DNA from: Pseudomonas marginalis
GTDB taxonomy: Bacteria; Pseudomonadota; Gammaproteobacteria; Pseudomonadales; Pseudomonadaceae
DNA length: 64,000 nt
Assembly (NCBI RefSeq): GCF_001645105.1
Contig: NZ_LKEG01000044.1
Span: 208,811-272,810 of the forward strand
Direction of reading: 5' to 3'
Of the stretch, positions 7,768-16,199 are shown piece after piece. The stretch's first letter is position 1, and the number at the start of each line of letters is the position of its first letter. The position numbers and the translations under genes were made by a program. The notes below the pieces were generated by a model that was given only the letters and a program-made list of their open reading frames with translations, was not told the DNA's origin and searched no databases.

Positions 7768-9819
7768 TCAATCGTCGACCTGCTTTGGCGGCGGCAAGGT
7801 AAACCCCGACACCGACCGGCGCAGCTGGCTGGCCATTTTCGCCAGGTTGCCGATGCTTTCGGCGGTGGCCGTGGAGCCCGACGAGGTCTGGGTAGTGATC
7901 TGCTGAATCACGTTCATGGTCAGGGAGATCTGCCCCGCCGACGAGGTCTGTTGCTGCGCCGCGTTGGAAATACTCTGGATCAGCGCCGCCAGGGTTTTCG
8001 ACACGCCTTCGATCTCTTCCAACGCCACCCCGGCGTCCTGGGCCAGCCGCGCGCCGCGCACCACTTCGGTGGTGGTCTGCTCCATGGAGATCACCGCTTC
8101 GTTGGTGTCAGCCTGGATCGCCCGTACCAGGGTTTCGATTTGCCGGGTGGCCGCCGACGAGCGCTCGGCCAGCCGTTGCACTTCATCGGCCACCACCGCA
8201 AAGCCGCGCCCGGCGTCACCGGCCATGCTCGCCTGGATCGCGGCGTTGAGGGCGAGGATGTTGGTCTGGTCAGCAATGTCGTCGATCAGGCTGACGATGT
8301 CGCCAATCTCCTGGGACGACTCACCCAGGCGCTTGATGCGCTTGGCGGTGTCCTGGATCTGTTCGCGAATGTTGTCCATGCCGTGGATGGTGTTGTGCAC
8401 CACCTCGTTACCCTTGTTGGCGATCTCCACCGAGCGCTCCGCCACCGCCGAGGACTCGGCGGCGTTGGCCGACACCTGGTCGATGGACTGGGCCATCTGG
8501 TTGATCGCCGTGGACGCTTCGGCGATCTGCTGGGCCTGGTGCTCCGACGCCTGGGCCAAGTGCATCGCGGTGGCCTGGGTGTCCTGCACCGCACCGGCGA
8601 CTTGCCCGGCGGTGAGGTTGATGGTGGCGACCAGGTCGCGCAGTTGATCGACGGAGTAGTTGATGGAGTCGGCGATGGTGCCGGTGAAGTCTTCGGTCAC
8701 CGAGGCCGTCACGGTGAGGTCGCCGTCGGCCAGGTCTTCGATTTCATCCAGCAGGCGCATGATCGCGTTCTGGTTGCGTTCGTTCTTCTCGGCGGTTTCA
8801 TGCAACTGGCGGTTGGTCTCGCGCACCATCACCAGGCCGATCAGGATGATCGAGGTCAGCGCCAACAGCCCCAGCACATAACCGCCGATGGTGTCGAAAC
8901 TGCGCCCGCTGGCCAGGTTTTCAAAACCGGTGGCCAGGTGCGAGGCTTCATCGAGCAGGGTTTGCGACAGGTTGAAAATATTGCTCGCCGAGGCGCGGAC
9001 CTGGAACAGTTGCGGCGAGGTCTCGAGGATTTCATCCACGGAGCCGGAGACAAATTCGAACAGCTCGGCGATTTCCGCCAGCCGCGCACGGGCGTCGCGG
9101 TCTTCGACCTGGGTGATGCGCAGGCCGGGGTTGCCCTGGAGCATGCCGTTGAGCACCTGGCCGAAGCGGTTGGCGTCACGGCCAAAGGCGTCGGCGGCCT
9201 GCACGGCGGTTTCGTCGCCGGCCAGTACGGTGTTCACCGCGCCAAGGATCCGTTCGGCCAACAGTGACTGGCGCTGGGCCAAGGCCACCTGGCTGGCCGG
9301 GGCGCCACGCTGCAGGAGGATATCGACGACCTTTTCCGACTCCATCTGCAACTGCGGCACGGTTTCGGCCAACGTCGCGGCGACCTGATGCAAGGACAAC
9401 ACGGTCTGTTCGCTGGCGAGGATGGCGTCTGTGTTTTTCAGCAGCGCTTCCCAGTCGGTCTGCACCGCGCGCATTTCGGCGCGCACGGCGTTGGGCGCGG
9501 CAGGCAGGCCGGTTTCCGGGTCACCTTTTTTCAGGTAGCCCCAGCGCTGGGCGAAGTCGTTGCGCGCATCGCCCAGCAGCTTGAACGCGGCGGCCTTGCC
9601 GGCGGCGGCTTCGGTGGCGTTCTTGGCGATGCGCTGGGACAGCACGCGCAGCTCACCGGCGTGGCCGATGTACTGTTTGTCATAGGTGGACTGGGTGTTG
9701 AGGTACGCAAAGTTGGCGAACAGCAACATGATGAACACGATCAGTGCGATGAACAGCACGATGATCTGCGAGCGGCTGCGCGAGCCGGCCTGGGGTTTTG
9801 GCGTGGTGGCGGTGGTCAT
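7768..9819 (-). CDS. pilJ: Type IV pilus methyl-accepting chemotaxis protein PilJ
   Basis: The 683-residue receptor matches the length of P. aeruginosa PilJ (682). After a basic N-terminus (GSRSRSQ) there is a membrane helix at about 20-42, a large periplasmic region with two PilJ-type helical modules, and a second membrane helix near 305-327. A HAMP segment and a long cytoplasmic signalling coil follow, with the tip sequence DIADQTNILALNAAIQAS. The ATG at 9819 overlaps the pilI stop as ATGA, so I prefer it to an in-frame start 20 codons upstream. It should feed the PilI/ChpC-ChpA complex. With no pilK or chpB in the operon, dedicated adaptation of this receptor is in doubt. Confidence 0.95.
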   Translation of the reverse strand: MTTATTPKPQAGSRSRSQIIVLFIALIVFIMLLFANFAYLNTQSTYDKQYIGHAGELRVLSQRIAKNATEAAAGKAAAFKLLGDARNDFAQRWGYLKKGDPETGLPAAPNAVRAEMRAVQTDWEALLKNTDAILASEQTVLSLHQVAATLAETVPQLQMESEKVVDILLQRGAPASQVALAQRQSLLAERILGAVNTVLAGDETAVQAADAFGRDANRFGQVLNGMLQGNPGLRITQVEDRDARARLAEIAELFEFVSGSVDEILETSPQLFQVRASASNIFNLSQTLLDEASHLATGFENLASGRSFDTIGGYVLGLLALTSIILIGLVMVRETNRQLHETAEKNERNQNAIMRLLDEIEDLADGDLTVTASVTEDFTGTIADSINYSVDQLRDLVATINLTAGQVAGAVQDTQATAMHLAQASEHQAQQIAEASTAINQMAQSIDQVSANAAESSAVAERSVEIANKGNEVVHNTIHGMDNIREQIQDTAKRIKRLGESSQEIGDIVSLIDDIADQTNILALNAAIQASMAGDAGRGFAVVADEVQRLAERSSAATRQIETLVRAIQADTNEAVISMEQTTTEVVRGARLAQDAGVALEEIEGVSKTLAALIQSISNAAQQQTSSAGQISLTMNVIQQITTQTSSGSTATAESIGNLAKMASQLRRSVSGFTLPPPKQVDD

Positions 9820-10340
9820 GCGGCAACATCCATGAAGCCTGGGGCCTGGGCCAGGGCGAAGGGGCTGAAGACCTGCCACTGCTGGTCGCCCTCGAACTGG
9901 CCCTGGATAAACGGAACACCGGGCGCGGCGCTCGCCAGCAGTGCGTCTTGTGCGAAATGCTGCATCCCCACCACCTCGTCCACCAGCAGCCCGACAAACA
10001 AGTCGTTGAATTCCACCACCAATACGCGCCGCTGTTTGCGCGCCTTGGACAGTTCAAGCCCGAGAAACCCACCCAGGTCCATCACCGGCAACAGGCGCCC
10101 ACGCAGGTTAGCCACGCCCTTGACCCAGGCCTTGACCCCGGGCATCAGCGTGCAGCGCGGTTCATGCAGGACTTCGGCAACTTCGCCCATGGGTGCCACA
10201 TACCAGTGCGGCCCCAGGCGAAAACCGATTCCGCTCCAACGTTGCAGGCGGGCTTCCTGGGACGGCAGGTCGGCGGCCAGCAGGCGGCAGCGCCGGTCGA
10301 TGTCCAACAGCAGCTCGAAGGCGGTTTGCGACTCGGTCAT
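9816..10340 (-). CDS. pilI: CheW-like adaptor PilI
   Basis: A 174-residue CheW-domain protein that couples PilJ to the kinase ChpA. The CheW fold is recognisable from GIGFRLGPHWYVAPMGEVAE, VKGVANLRGRLLPVMDLGGF and a C-terminal VVEFNDLFVGLLVDEVVGMQ core. Its stop overlaps the start of pilJ by four bases, and pilH lies 12 bases upstream, so it is an internal operon gene. Length and position match the P. aeruginosa gene. No unusual feature. Confidence 0.93.
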   Translation of the reverse strand: MTESQTAFELLLDIDRRCRLLAADLPSQEARLQRWSGIGFRLGPHWYVAPMGEVAEVLHEPRCTLMPGVKAWVKGVANLRGRLLPVMDLGGFLGLELSKARKQRRVLVVEFNDLFVGLLVDEVVGMQHFAQDALLASAAPGVPFIQGQFEGDQQWQVFSPFALAQAPGFMDVAA

Positions 10341-10352
10341 GATGGCGAACCG

Positions 10353-10718
10353 TCAGCCGGCCAGCACCTTGTTCAGGGTGGCGATCAGGGTTTCTTCATC
10401 CACCGGCTTGGTCAGGTAATCCTTGGCGCCTTGGCGCGCCCCCCAGATCTTGTCGGTTTCCTGGTCTTTGGTGGTAATGATGATGATCGGGATGCCGTTG
10501 GTTTCCGGCTCCTTGGACAGTTGGCGGGTGGCCTGGAAGCCATTGAGGCCCGGCATCACGATGTCCATCAGCACGGCGTCGGGTTTTTCCTGGCGGGCCA
10601 GGGCCACGCCGTCCGCACCGTTTTCGGCCTTGAGAACCTGATGACCATGCTTTTCCAGCATGCCGGTCAGTTTGTACATTTCGGTCGGCGAATCGTCGAC
10701 GATCAGAACACGTGCCAT
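10353..10718 (-). CDS. pilH: Type IV pilus response regulator PilH
   Basis: The 121-residue stand-alone receiver is the same length as P. aeruginosa PilH. The acidic pair is in ARVLIVDDSPTEMYK, the phospho-acceptor aspartate in DAVLMDIVMPGLNGFQ, the conserved Thr in IIITT and the Lys in YLTKPVDEE. There is no output domain. In the Pil-Chp system PilH and PilG are the two phosphorylation targets of ChpA, affecting pilus retraction and extension respectively. It is separated from pilG by 46 bases. Confidence 0.95.
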   Translation of the reverse strand: MARVLIVDDSPTEMYKLTGMLEKHGHQVLKAENGADGVALARQEKPDAVLMDIVMPGLNGFQATRQLSKEPETNGIPIIIITTKDQETDKIWGARQGAKDYLTKPVDEETLIATLNKVLAG

Positions 10719-10764
10719 GGTTTTCCCCGCTACATAAGTTCGCGCCGACCCTCGTGAGGCGACG

Positions 10765-11172
10765 TCAGTGTGCTTGTTCTACTGCGGCGAAGCCGGGCAC
10801 GTAGGCCTTGATCGCACTCAGCAGTTCTTCCTTGCTGAAAGGCTTGGTCAAAAACTGATCGACGCCGACGATGCGCCCCTTGGCCTTGTCGAACAGGCCG
10901 TCCTTGGAGGACAGCATGATCACCGGGATCGACTTGAACGCCGGGTTGTTCTTCACCAGGGCGCAGGTCTGATAGCCATCCAGGCGCGGCATCATGATGT
11001 CGACAAAGATGATGTGCGGGTGATGATCGACAATCCGGGCCAGGGCATCGAAACCGTCGATGGCCGTGATGACATCGCACCCCACGTTCTTCAACAAGGT
11101 TTCAGCGGTACGGCGGATCGTCTTTGAGTCGTCGATCACCATCACTCTCAAGGCGTTGGAATGCTGTTCCAT
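10765..11172 (-). CDS. pilG: Type IV pilus response regulator PilG
   Basis: A 135-residue receiver protein, the first gene of the Pil-Chp operon. The core motifs are VMVIDDSKTIRR, the phospho-acceptor in IIFVDIMMPRLDGYQ, the SSKDG switch and FLTKPFSKEE. I chose the ATG at 11172 (MEQHSNALRV) because it gives the length of the P. aeruginosa protein; a frame extension of 25 codons upstream looks non-coding. PilG promotes pilus extension and cAMP signalling in P. aeruginosa. The divergent gene is gshB, and the 239-base gap between them should hold both promoters. Confidence 0.95.
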   Translation of the reverse strand: MEQHSNALRVMVIDDSKTIRRTAETLLKNVGCDVITAIDGFDALARIVDHHPHIIFVDIMMPRLDGYQTCALVKNNPAFKSIPVIMLSSKDGLFDKAKGRIVGVDQFLTKPFSKEELLSAIKAYVPGFAAVEQAH

Positions 11173-11411
11173 ATCTGCTCTGCCATCGCCACAGCGAATC
11201 GGTTTTCGGTGTGTACTGCCTGATGTTGCACAGGATGAGCGCCGCAAGCCTTGGAATTCAAGGGCTGCTGCGCCGTGGCAGTCTTTTTAGCACAGTCTCC
11301 GGGCGCAATCTATCGAGCAACCGGCCAGGTGGTTTTTCCTTGACCCACAACAGCCACAGCGCCACTCTGACGCCACTTTTATGCGCCCTAATTTGCTAGA
11401 GGAAATCCCCC

Positions 11412-12365
11412 ATGAGCGTTCGCGTCGGCATTGTCATGGACCCTATCGCCAGCATCTCCTATAAAAAGGACAGCTCGCTGGCCATGCTCCTGGCCGCCCA
11501 GGCCCGCGGCTGGACGTTGTTCTATATGGAGCAGCGCGATCTTTACCAGGGTGACGGCGAGGCCCGCGCACGCATGCGTCCGCTGCAGGTGTTCGCCAAC
11601 CCTGAGAAGTGGTTCGAGCTGTCGGACGAAATCGACAGCCCGCTGAGCGATCTGGATGTGATCCTGATGCGCAAGGACCCGCCGTTCGACATGGAATTCG
11701 TCTACTCCACCTACCTGCTGGAGCAGGCCGAGCGCGCCGGCGTGCTGATCGTGAACAAGCCGCAGAGCCTGCGCGACTGCAATGAAAAGCTGTTCGCCAC
11801 CCTCTTCCCGCAGTGCACCCCGCCCACCGTGGTCAGCCGCCGCGCCGACGTGCTGCGTGAATTCGCTGCCAAGCACGGCGATGTGATCCTCAAGCCGCTG
11901 GACGGCATGGGCGGCACCTCGATCTTCCGTCACCGCGCGGGCGACCCGAACCTGTCGGTGATCCTGGAGACCCTGACCGCCCTGGGCACCCAGCAAATCA
12001 TGGGCCAGGCCTACCTGCCGGCGATCAAGGACGGCGACAAGCGCATCCTGATGATCGACGGCGAGCCGGTGGACTACTGCCTGGCGCGCATCCCGGCGGC
12101 TGGCGAGACCCGCGGTAACCTGGCGGCCGGCGGTCGTGGTGAAGCACGCCCTCTGTCGGACAAGGACCGTTGGATTGCAGCCCAGGTTGGCCCGACCCTG
12201 CGTGAAAAGGGCTTGCTGTTTGTCGGCCTGGACGTGATCGGCGAGAACCTGACTGAAATCAACGTCACCAGCCCCACCTGCATTCGCGAGATCGACAACG
12301 CATTTGGCACGAACATCGGCGAAATGTTGATGGCTGCCATTGAGCGCAAGCTACAAGCCAAGTGA
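11412..12365 (+). CDS. gshB: Glutathione synthetase
   Basis: The ATP-grasp enzyme joins gamma-glutamylcysteine and glycine to make glutathione. At 317 residues it is the usual bacterial length. Family features seen are VGIVMDPIASI at the N-terminus, VNKPQSLRDCNEKL, the ATP-binding DVILKPLDGMGGTSIF loop, RILMIDGEP and the C-terminal metal-binding EINVTSPTCIREID. The reading begins at an ATG preceded by GAGGAAA. Next to pilG it keeps the synteny seen in other Pseudomonas. The tonB-like gene follows after 77 bases. Confidence 0.97.
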   Translation: MSVRVGIVMDPIASISYKKDSSLAMLLAAQARGWTLFYMEQRDLYQGDGEARARMRPLQVFANPEKWFELSDEIDSPLSDLDVILMRKDPPFDMEFVYSTYLLEQAERAGVLIVNKPQSLRDCNEKLFATLFPQCTPPTVVSRRADVLREFAAKHGDVILKPLDGMGGTSIFRHRAGDPNLSVILETLTALGTQQIMGQAYLPAIKDGDKRILMIDGEPVDYCLARIPAAGETRGNLAAGGRGEARPLSDKDRWIAAQVGPTLREKGLLFVGLDVIGENLTEINVTSPTCIREIDNAFGTNIGEMLMAAIERKLQAK

Positions 12366-12442
12366 CATAGAACAGCCGGACACACACCAACATTGCGTTA
12401 TCATGCGCCACCTGTGAAACGCGCGATGTTGGTTTTTTTGTC

Positions 12443-13348
12443 ATGACGCTCCCGTCCGAACTGCCCCCCGAACTCTCCCATAGCGGCGTGCGCCCGGCTG
12501 ATCGGCTCGGATTTACCCTGTTCCTCGCTGCGCTTATTCACCTGGCCTTGATCCTCGGCGTGGGGTTCACAATGGTCGAACCCAAGCAGATCAGCAAAAC
12601 CCTGGAAATCACCCTCGCCACGTTCAAGAGCGAAAAGAAACCCGAGAAGGCTGACTTTCTCGCCCAGGACAACCAGCAGGGCAGCGGCACCCTCGACAAG
12701 AAAGCCGTGCCCAAGACCACTGAAGTGGCGCCGTTCCAGGACAACAAGGTGAATAAAGTCACTCCGCCGCCGGCGCCCAAGCCCGAGGTGAAGCAGGCCG
12801 CGCCCAAGGCTGCGGTGACCACCGTCGCGCCCAAACCCCAAAAAGCCCCGACCCAGCGCGAAAAAACCAAGACCGAACCGACGCCCGAGCCCGTGAAGCC
12901 CGCGCCGACGTTCGACAGTTCGACACTCTCCGACGAGATTTCCAGCTTGGAAGCCGAGCTGGCCAACGAACAGCAGCTGTACGCCAAGCGCCCGCGCATC
13001 TACCGGCTGAACGCCGCCTCGACCATGCGCGACAAAGGCGCCTGGTATAAGGACGAGTGGCGCAAGAAGGTCGAGCGTATCGGTAACCTCAACTACCCGG
13101 ATGAAGCGCGCCGCCAGCAGATTTATGGCAATTTGCGCTTACTGGTGTCGATCAACCGCGACGGCACGTTATATGAAGTCCAGGTGCTGGAATCGTCAGG
13201 TCAGCCACTGCTGGACCAGGCCGCCCAGCGCATCGTGCGCCTGGCCGCGCCCTTTGCCCCGTTCAGCGGCGACTTGAACGACGTCGACCGCCTTGAAATC
13301 ATCCGCACCTGGAAGTTCGCCAAGGGCGACCGCCTGTCCAGCAACTGA
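12443..13348 (+). CDS. TonB-family energy transducer (TonB3-like)
   Basis: The 301-residue protein has an N-terminal membrane anchor at about residues 28-45 and a long spacer rich in Pro, Lys and Ala (residues 90-155). It ends in a TonB C-terminal domain (GNLNYPDEARRQQIYGNLRL, ESSGQPLLDQAAQRIV, IIRTWKF). TonB proteins pass proton-motive energy to outer membrane receptors. Its place between gshB and yqgE matches the P. aeruginosa tonB3 gene, which is linked to twitching motility rather than iron uptake. That role here is by analogy, though the neighbouring Pil-Chp operon fits it. Confidence 0.9.
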   Translation: MTLPSELPPELSHSGVRPADRLGFTLFLAALIHLALILGVGFTMVEPKQISKTLEITLATFKSEKKPEKADFLAQDNQQGSGTLDKKAVPKTTEVAPFQDNKVNKVTPPPAPKPEVKQAAPKAAVTTVAPKPQKAPTQREKTKTEPTPEPVKPAPTFDSSTLSDEISSLEAELANEQQLYAKRPRIYRLNAASTMRDKGAWYKDEWRKKVERIGNLNYPDEARRQQIYGNLRLLVSINRDGTLYEVQVLESSGQPLLDQAAQRIVRLAAPFAPFSGDLNDVDRLEIIRTWKFAKGDRLSSN

Positions 13349-13377
13349 CCCGCAGCCCCTGTAGAAGCTGGCTTGCT

Positions 13378-13510
13378 GTGGTGAGCGGGCTTGCCCCGCG
13401 CTGGGGGGGCGAAGCCCCCCCAATCCAGGCACTGAAGTTCTCCAGCTAAAATGAAACATCCTGTTTTGGGGCGGCTTCACAGCCCAGCGCGGGGCAAGCC
13501 CGCTCACCCC
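13378..13510. repeat. REPIN (GAGCGGGCTTGCCCCGCGC class)
   Basis: GAGCGGGCTTGCCCCGCGC near 13384 is mirrored by GCGCGGGGCAAGCCCGCTC near 13490, with a second inner stem (GGGGGGGCGAAGCCCCCCC) inside. The whole element lies between tonB and yqgE, genes in the same direction, and would form a large hairpin in the transcript. Confidence 0.85.
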
Positions 13511-13583
13511 AACAACCGTGTTTGCCACAATTATGGTCCACCCCAGCTTGTCAGTTCGCCCCTCCACCGCCACACTAGCGGAC

Positions 13584-14153
13584 ATGAAAAATGTCAGCCC
13601 GACCTACCTCAAGCACCAATTCCTGATCGCCATGCCCCATATGGCCGACCCGAACTTTGCGCAGACCTTGACCTACATCGTCGAGCACACCGCCAAAGGT
13701 GCCATGGGGTTGGTCATCAACCGCCCGCAAGAGCTGAACCTGGCGGATATCCTTGAGCAACTGCGCCCGGAGGTCGACCCTCCAGCCCGCTGCCAGGGCG
13801 TGCCGATCTACATCGGCGGGCCGGTGCAGACCGATCGCGGCTTTGTGCTACACCCCACCGGGCCGAAGTTCCAGGCCACGGTCGACCTGGAAGGCGTGTC
13901 GCTGTCCACTTCACAGGACGTGCTATTCGCCATCGCGGACGGCGTGGGCCCTGAGCAAAGTGTGATCACCCTCGGCTACGCGGGTTGGGAAGCCGGCCAA
14001 CTGGAAGCCGAGTTGGCCAGCAACGCGTGGCTGACCTGCCCCTTCGACGCCGAAATCCTGTTCAACACCCCCAGCGAACTGCGCCTGGAGGCAGCCGCGG
14101 CCAAACTGCGCGTCAACCTCAACCTGCTGACCAGCCAGGCGGGGCACGCCTGA
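13584..14153 (+). CDS. yqgE: YqgE/AlgH family protein
   Basis: A 189-residue member of the YqgE (AlgH) family. It has the typical N-terminus LKHQFLIAMPHM, then GAMGLVINRP, YIGGPVQTDRGFVLH and GYAGWEAGQLEAEL. The family is widespread and has been tied to alginate regulation in P. aeruginosa, but its molecular function is not settled. I chose ATG 13584 (MKNVSPTYLK) over an upstream in-frame start, because the family begins just before LKHQFL. The stop overlaps the ruvX start as TGATG, so the pair is probably co-translated. Confidence 0.93.
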   Translation: MKNVSPTYLKHQFLIAMPHMADPNFAQTLTYIVEHTAKGAMGLVINRPQELNLADILEQLRPEVDPPARCQGVPIYIGGPVQTDRGFVLHPTGPKFQATVDLEGVSLSTSQDVLFAIADGVGPEQSVITLGYAGWEAGQLEAELASNAWLTCPFDAEILFNTPSELRLEAAAAKLRVNLNLLTSQAGHA

Positions 14154-14590
14154 TGGCTTTGCGCTTAATCCTCGGTTTTGACTACGGCACCAAGCAGATC
14201 GGCGTAGCCGTCGGCCAGGTCATCACCGGCCAGGCTCGCGAACTGTGCACCTTGAAAGCCCAGAACGGCATACCGGACTGGAACCAGGTCGAGGCCCTCA
14301 TTAAAGAGTGGAAGCCCGACGCCGTGGTGGTTGGCCTGCCCTTGAACATGGATGGCACGCCCAGCGACATGTGCCTGCGCGCGGAAAAATTCGCCCGACG
14401 CCTCAATGGCCGCTACAACATCCCCTTCTATACCCACGACGAACGCCTGACCACCTTCGAAGCCAAGGGTGAGCGCCGTGACCGTGGCGGCCAGAAGGGC
14501 AGCTACCGCGACAACCCCGTGGACGCCATCGCCGCCGCGCTGCTGTTGCAGGGTTGGCTGGACGAAAACACCGCTTTATTTGAATCCTGA
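14153..14590 (+). CDS. ruvX: YqgF/RuvX family Holliday junction resolvase-like nuclease
   Basis: The 145-residue protein has an RNase H-like fold. Its N-terminal motif ILGFDYGTKQIGVAVG carries the first catalytic Asp, VVVGLPLNMDGTPS the second strand, and DERLTTFEA plus DAIAAALLL the remaining acidic residues. The family (RuvX/YqgF) is described as a putative Holliday junction resolvase and is linked to 16S rRNA 5'-end processing. The ATG overlaps the yqgE stop. A strong terminator-like hairpin follows at once, so pyrR may start a separate unit. Confidence 0.94.
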   Translation: MALRLILGFDYGTKQIGVAVGQVITGQARELCTLKAQNGIPDWNQVEALIKEWKPDAVVVGLPLNMDGTPSDMCLRAEKFARRLNGRYNIPFYTHDERLTTFEAKGERRDRGGQKGSYRDNPVDAIAAALLLQGWLDENTALFES

Positions 14591-14592
14591 CT

Positions 14593-14615
14593 GACGCGGC
14601 TTGCCGCGTCTTTTT
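14593..14615 (+). terminator. Rho-independent terminator after ruvX
   Basis: GACGCGGC and GCCGCGTC form a perfect eight-base stem with a two-base centre, followed directly by TTTTT. It separates the yqgE-ruvX pair from pyrR. Confidence 0.8.
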
Positions 14616-14627
14616 ACGTTTGAGCCC

Positions 14628-14650
14628 GGACCTTGCCTGCGCCAAGGTCC
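14628..14650 (+). promoter_or_regulatory. Stem-loop directly before the pyrR ribosome binding site
   Basis: GGACCTTG (14628-14635) pairs perfectly with CAAGGTCC (14643-14650) around a seven-base loop. The pyrR Shine-Dalgarno AAGGAG begins three bases later. There is no T run, so it is not a terminator. A role as a translational control or RNA-stability element is possible but unproven. Confidence 0.45.
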
Positions 14651-14663
14651 TGAAGGAGCCTGC

Positions 14664-15170
14664 ATGAGCTTGCCGAACCCCGCCGAACTGATCAGCCAAA
14701 TGGCCAAAAACCTCACGGCCCATCTGCAACACCGTGCCATCAGCGAGCCACGTTTCATTGGCATTCGCACCGGTGGTGTGTGGGTGGCCCAGGCGTTGCT
14801 GGAAGCGCTGGGCAGTGACTCGCCCCTCGGCACCCTGGATGTGTCCTTCTACCGCGATGACTTCAGTCAGAACGGCCTGCACCCGCAAGTGCGTCCGTCG
14901 GCGCTGCCTTTCGAAATCGAAGGCCAGCACCTGGTGCTGATCGACGACGTGCTGATGAGCGGTCGCACCATCCGCGCCGCCATGAACGAATTGTTCGACT
15001 ATGGCCGCCCGGCCAGCGTGACGCTGGTGTGCCTGCTGGACCTGGACGCCGGTGAGTTGCCGATCAGCCCGGATGTGGTCGGCGCCACCCTGTCGCTGCA
15101 AGCCCACCAACGGGTAAAATTGTCCGGTCCCACGCCGCTCGAACTCGAACTGCAAGACCTCGCCCTTTAA
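14664..15170 (+). CDS. pyrR: Bifunctional pyr operon regulator / uracil phosphoribosyltransferase PyrR
   Basis: The 168-residue phosphoribosyltransferase-fold protein carries the PRPP loop LVLIDDVLMSGRTIRAAM and, earlier, RFIGIRTGGVWVA. PyrR regulates pyrimidine genes and often has uracil phosphoribosyltransferase activity. I chose ATG 14664, six bases after AAGGAG; an upstream in-frame ATG would add 21 unlikely residues. It lies 24 bases before pyrB, as in other Pseudomonas. A stem-loop immediately upstream of its ribosome binding site may matter for control. Confidence 0.94.
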   Translation: MSLPNPAELISQMAKNLTAHLQHRAISEPRFIGIRTGGVWVAQALLEALGSDSPLGTLDVSFYRDDFSQNGLHPQVRPSALPFEIEGQHLVLIDDVLMSGRTIRAAMNELFDYGRPASVTLVCLLDLDAGELPISPDVVGATLSLQAHQRVKLSGPTPLELELQDLAL

Positions 15171-15194
15171 ACCGCCTTGTAAAGAGTCCCCGCG

Positions 15195-16199
15195 ATGACG
15201 CCTCTAGATGCCAAGCGCCCGCTGCAGCTCAATGCTCAGGGTCAGTTGCAACACTTCTTGTCCCTCGACGGTTTGCCCCGCGAACTGCTGACTGAAATCC
15301 TCGACACCGCCGACTCATTCCTCGAAGTCGGTGGCCGCGCGGTGAAGAAGGTCCCGCTGTTGCGCGGCAAGACCATCTGCAACGTGTTCTTCGAGAACTC
15401 CACCCGCACCCGCACCACCTTTGAACTGGCGGCCCAGCGACTGTCGGCCGACGTGATCACGCTGAACGTGTCCACCTCGTCGGCGAGCAAGGGCGAAACC
15501 CTGCTCGACACCCTGCGCAACCTGGAAGCCATGGCCGCCGACATGTTCGTGGTACGCCACGGCGACTCCGGCGCCGCGCACTTCATCGCCGAGCACGTGT
15601 GCCCGCAGGTAGCGATCATCAACGGCGGCGACGGCCGTCACGCCCACCCGACCCAGGGCATGCTCGACATGCTCACTATCCGTCGGCACAAGGGCAGCTT
15701 TGAAAACCTCTCGGTAGCCATCGTCGGCGACATCCTGCACTCGCGAGTGGCGCGCTCGAACATGCTGGCCCTGAAAACCCTGGGTTGCCCGGACATCCGC
15801 GTGATCGCGCCGAAAACCCTGCTGCCGATCGGTATCGAGCAGTACGGCGTGAAGGTCTACACCGACATGGCAGAAGGCCTCAAGGATGTGGATGTGGTGA
15901 TCATGCTGCGCCTGCAACGCGAACGGATGTCCGGTGGCCTGCTGCCGAGCGAAGGCGAGTTCTACCGCCTGTTCGGCCTGACCACTGCACGCCTGGCCGG
16001 CGCCAAACCGGATGCCATCGTGATGCACCCTGGCCCGATCAACCGTGGCGTGGAGATTGAGTCGGCGGTGGCCGACGGTAACCAGTCGGTGATCCTCAAC
16101 CAGGTGACCTACGGCATCGCCGTGCGCATGGCGGTGTTGTCCATGGCCATGAGCGGGCAAACCGCGCAACGTCAATTCGAGCAGGAGAACGCCCAGTGA
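15195..16199 (+). CDS. pyrB: Aspartate carbamoyltransferase catalytic subunit
   Basis: PyrB catalyses carbamoyl phosphate plus aspartate to carbamoyl aspartate, the committed step of pyrimidine synthesis. It has 334 residues and starts with an N-terminal extension typical of Pseudomonas ATCase. Signatures seen are the carbamoyl-phosphate loop FFENSTRTRTTFE, SASSKGETLLDT, HPTQGMLDMLT and MHPGPINRGVEI. Its stop overlaps the GTG start of the pyrC' gene. In Pseudomonas the active enzyme is a dodecamer of six PyrB and six inactive dihydroorotase-like chains, consistent with the next gene. Confidence 0.97.
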   Translation: MTPLDAKRPLQLNAQGQLQHFLSLDGLPRELLTEILDTADSFLEVGGRAVKKVPLLRGKTICNVFFENSTRTRTTFELAAQRLSADVITLNVSTSSASKGETLLDTLRNLEAMAADMFVVRHGDSGAAHFIAEHVCPQVAIINGGDGRHAHPTQGMLDMLTIRRHKGSFENLSVAIVGDILHSRVARSNMLALKTLGCPDIRVIAPKTLLPIGIEQYGVKVYTDMAEGLKDVDVVIMLRLQRERMSGGLLPSEGEFYRLFGLTTARLAGAKPDAIVMHPGPINRGVEIESAVADGNQSVILNQVTYGIAVRMAVLSMAMSGQTAQRQFEQENAQ

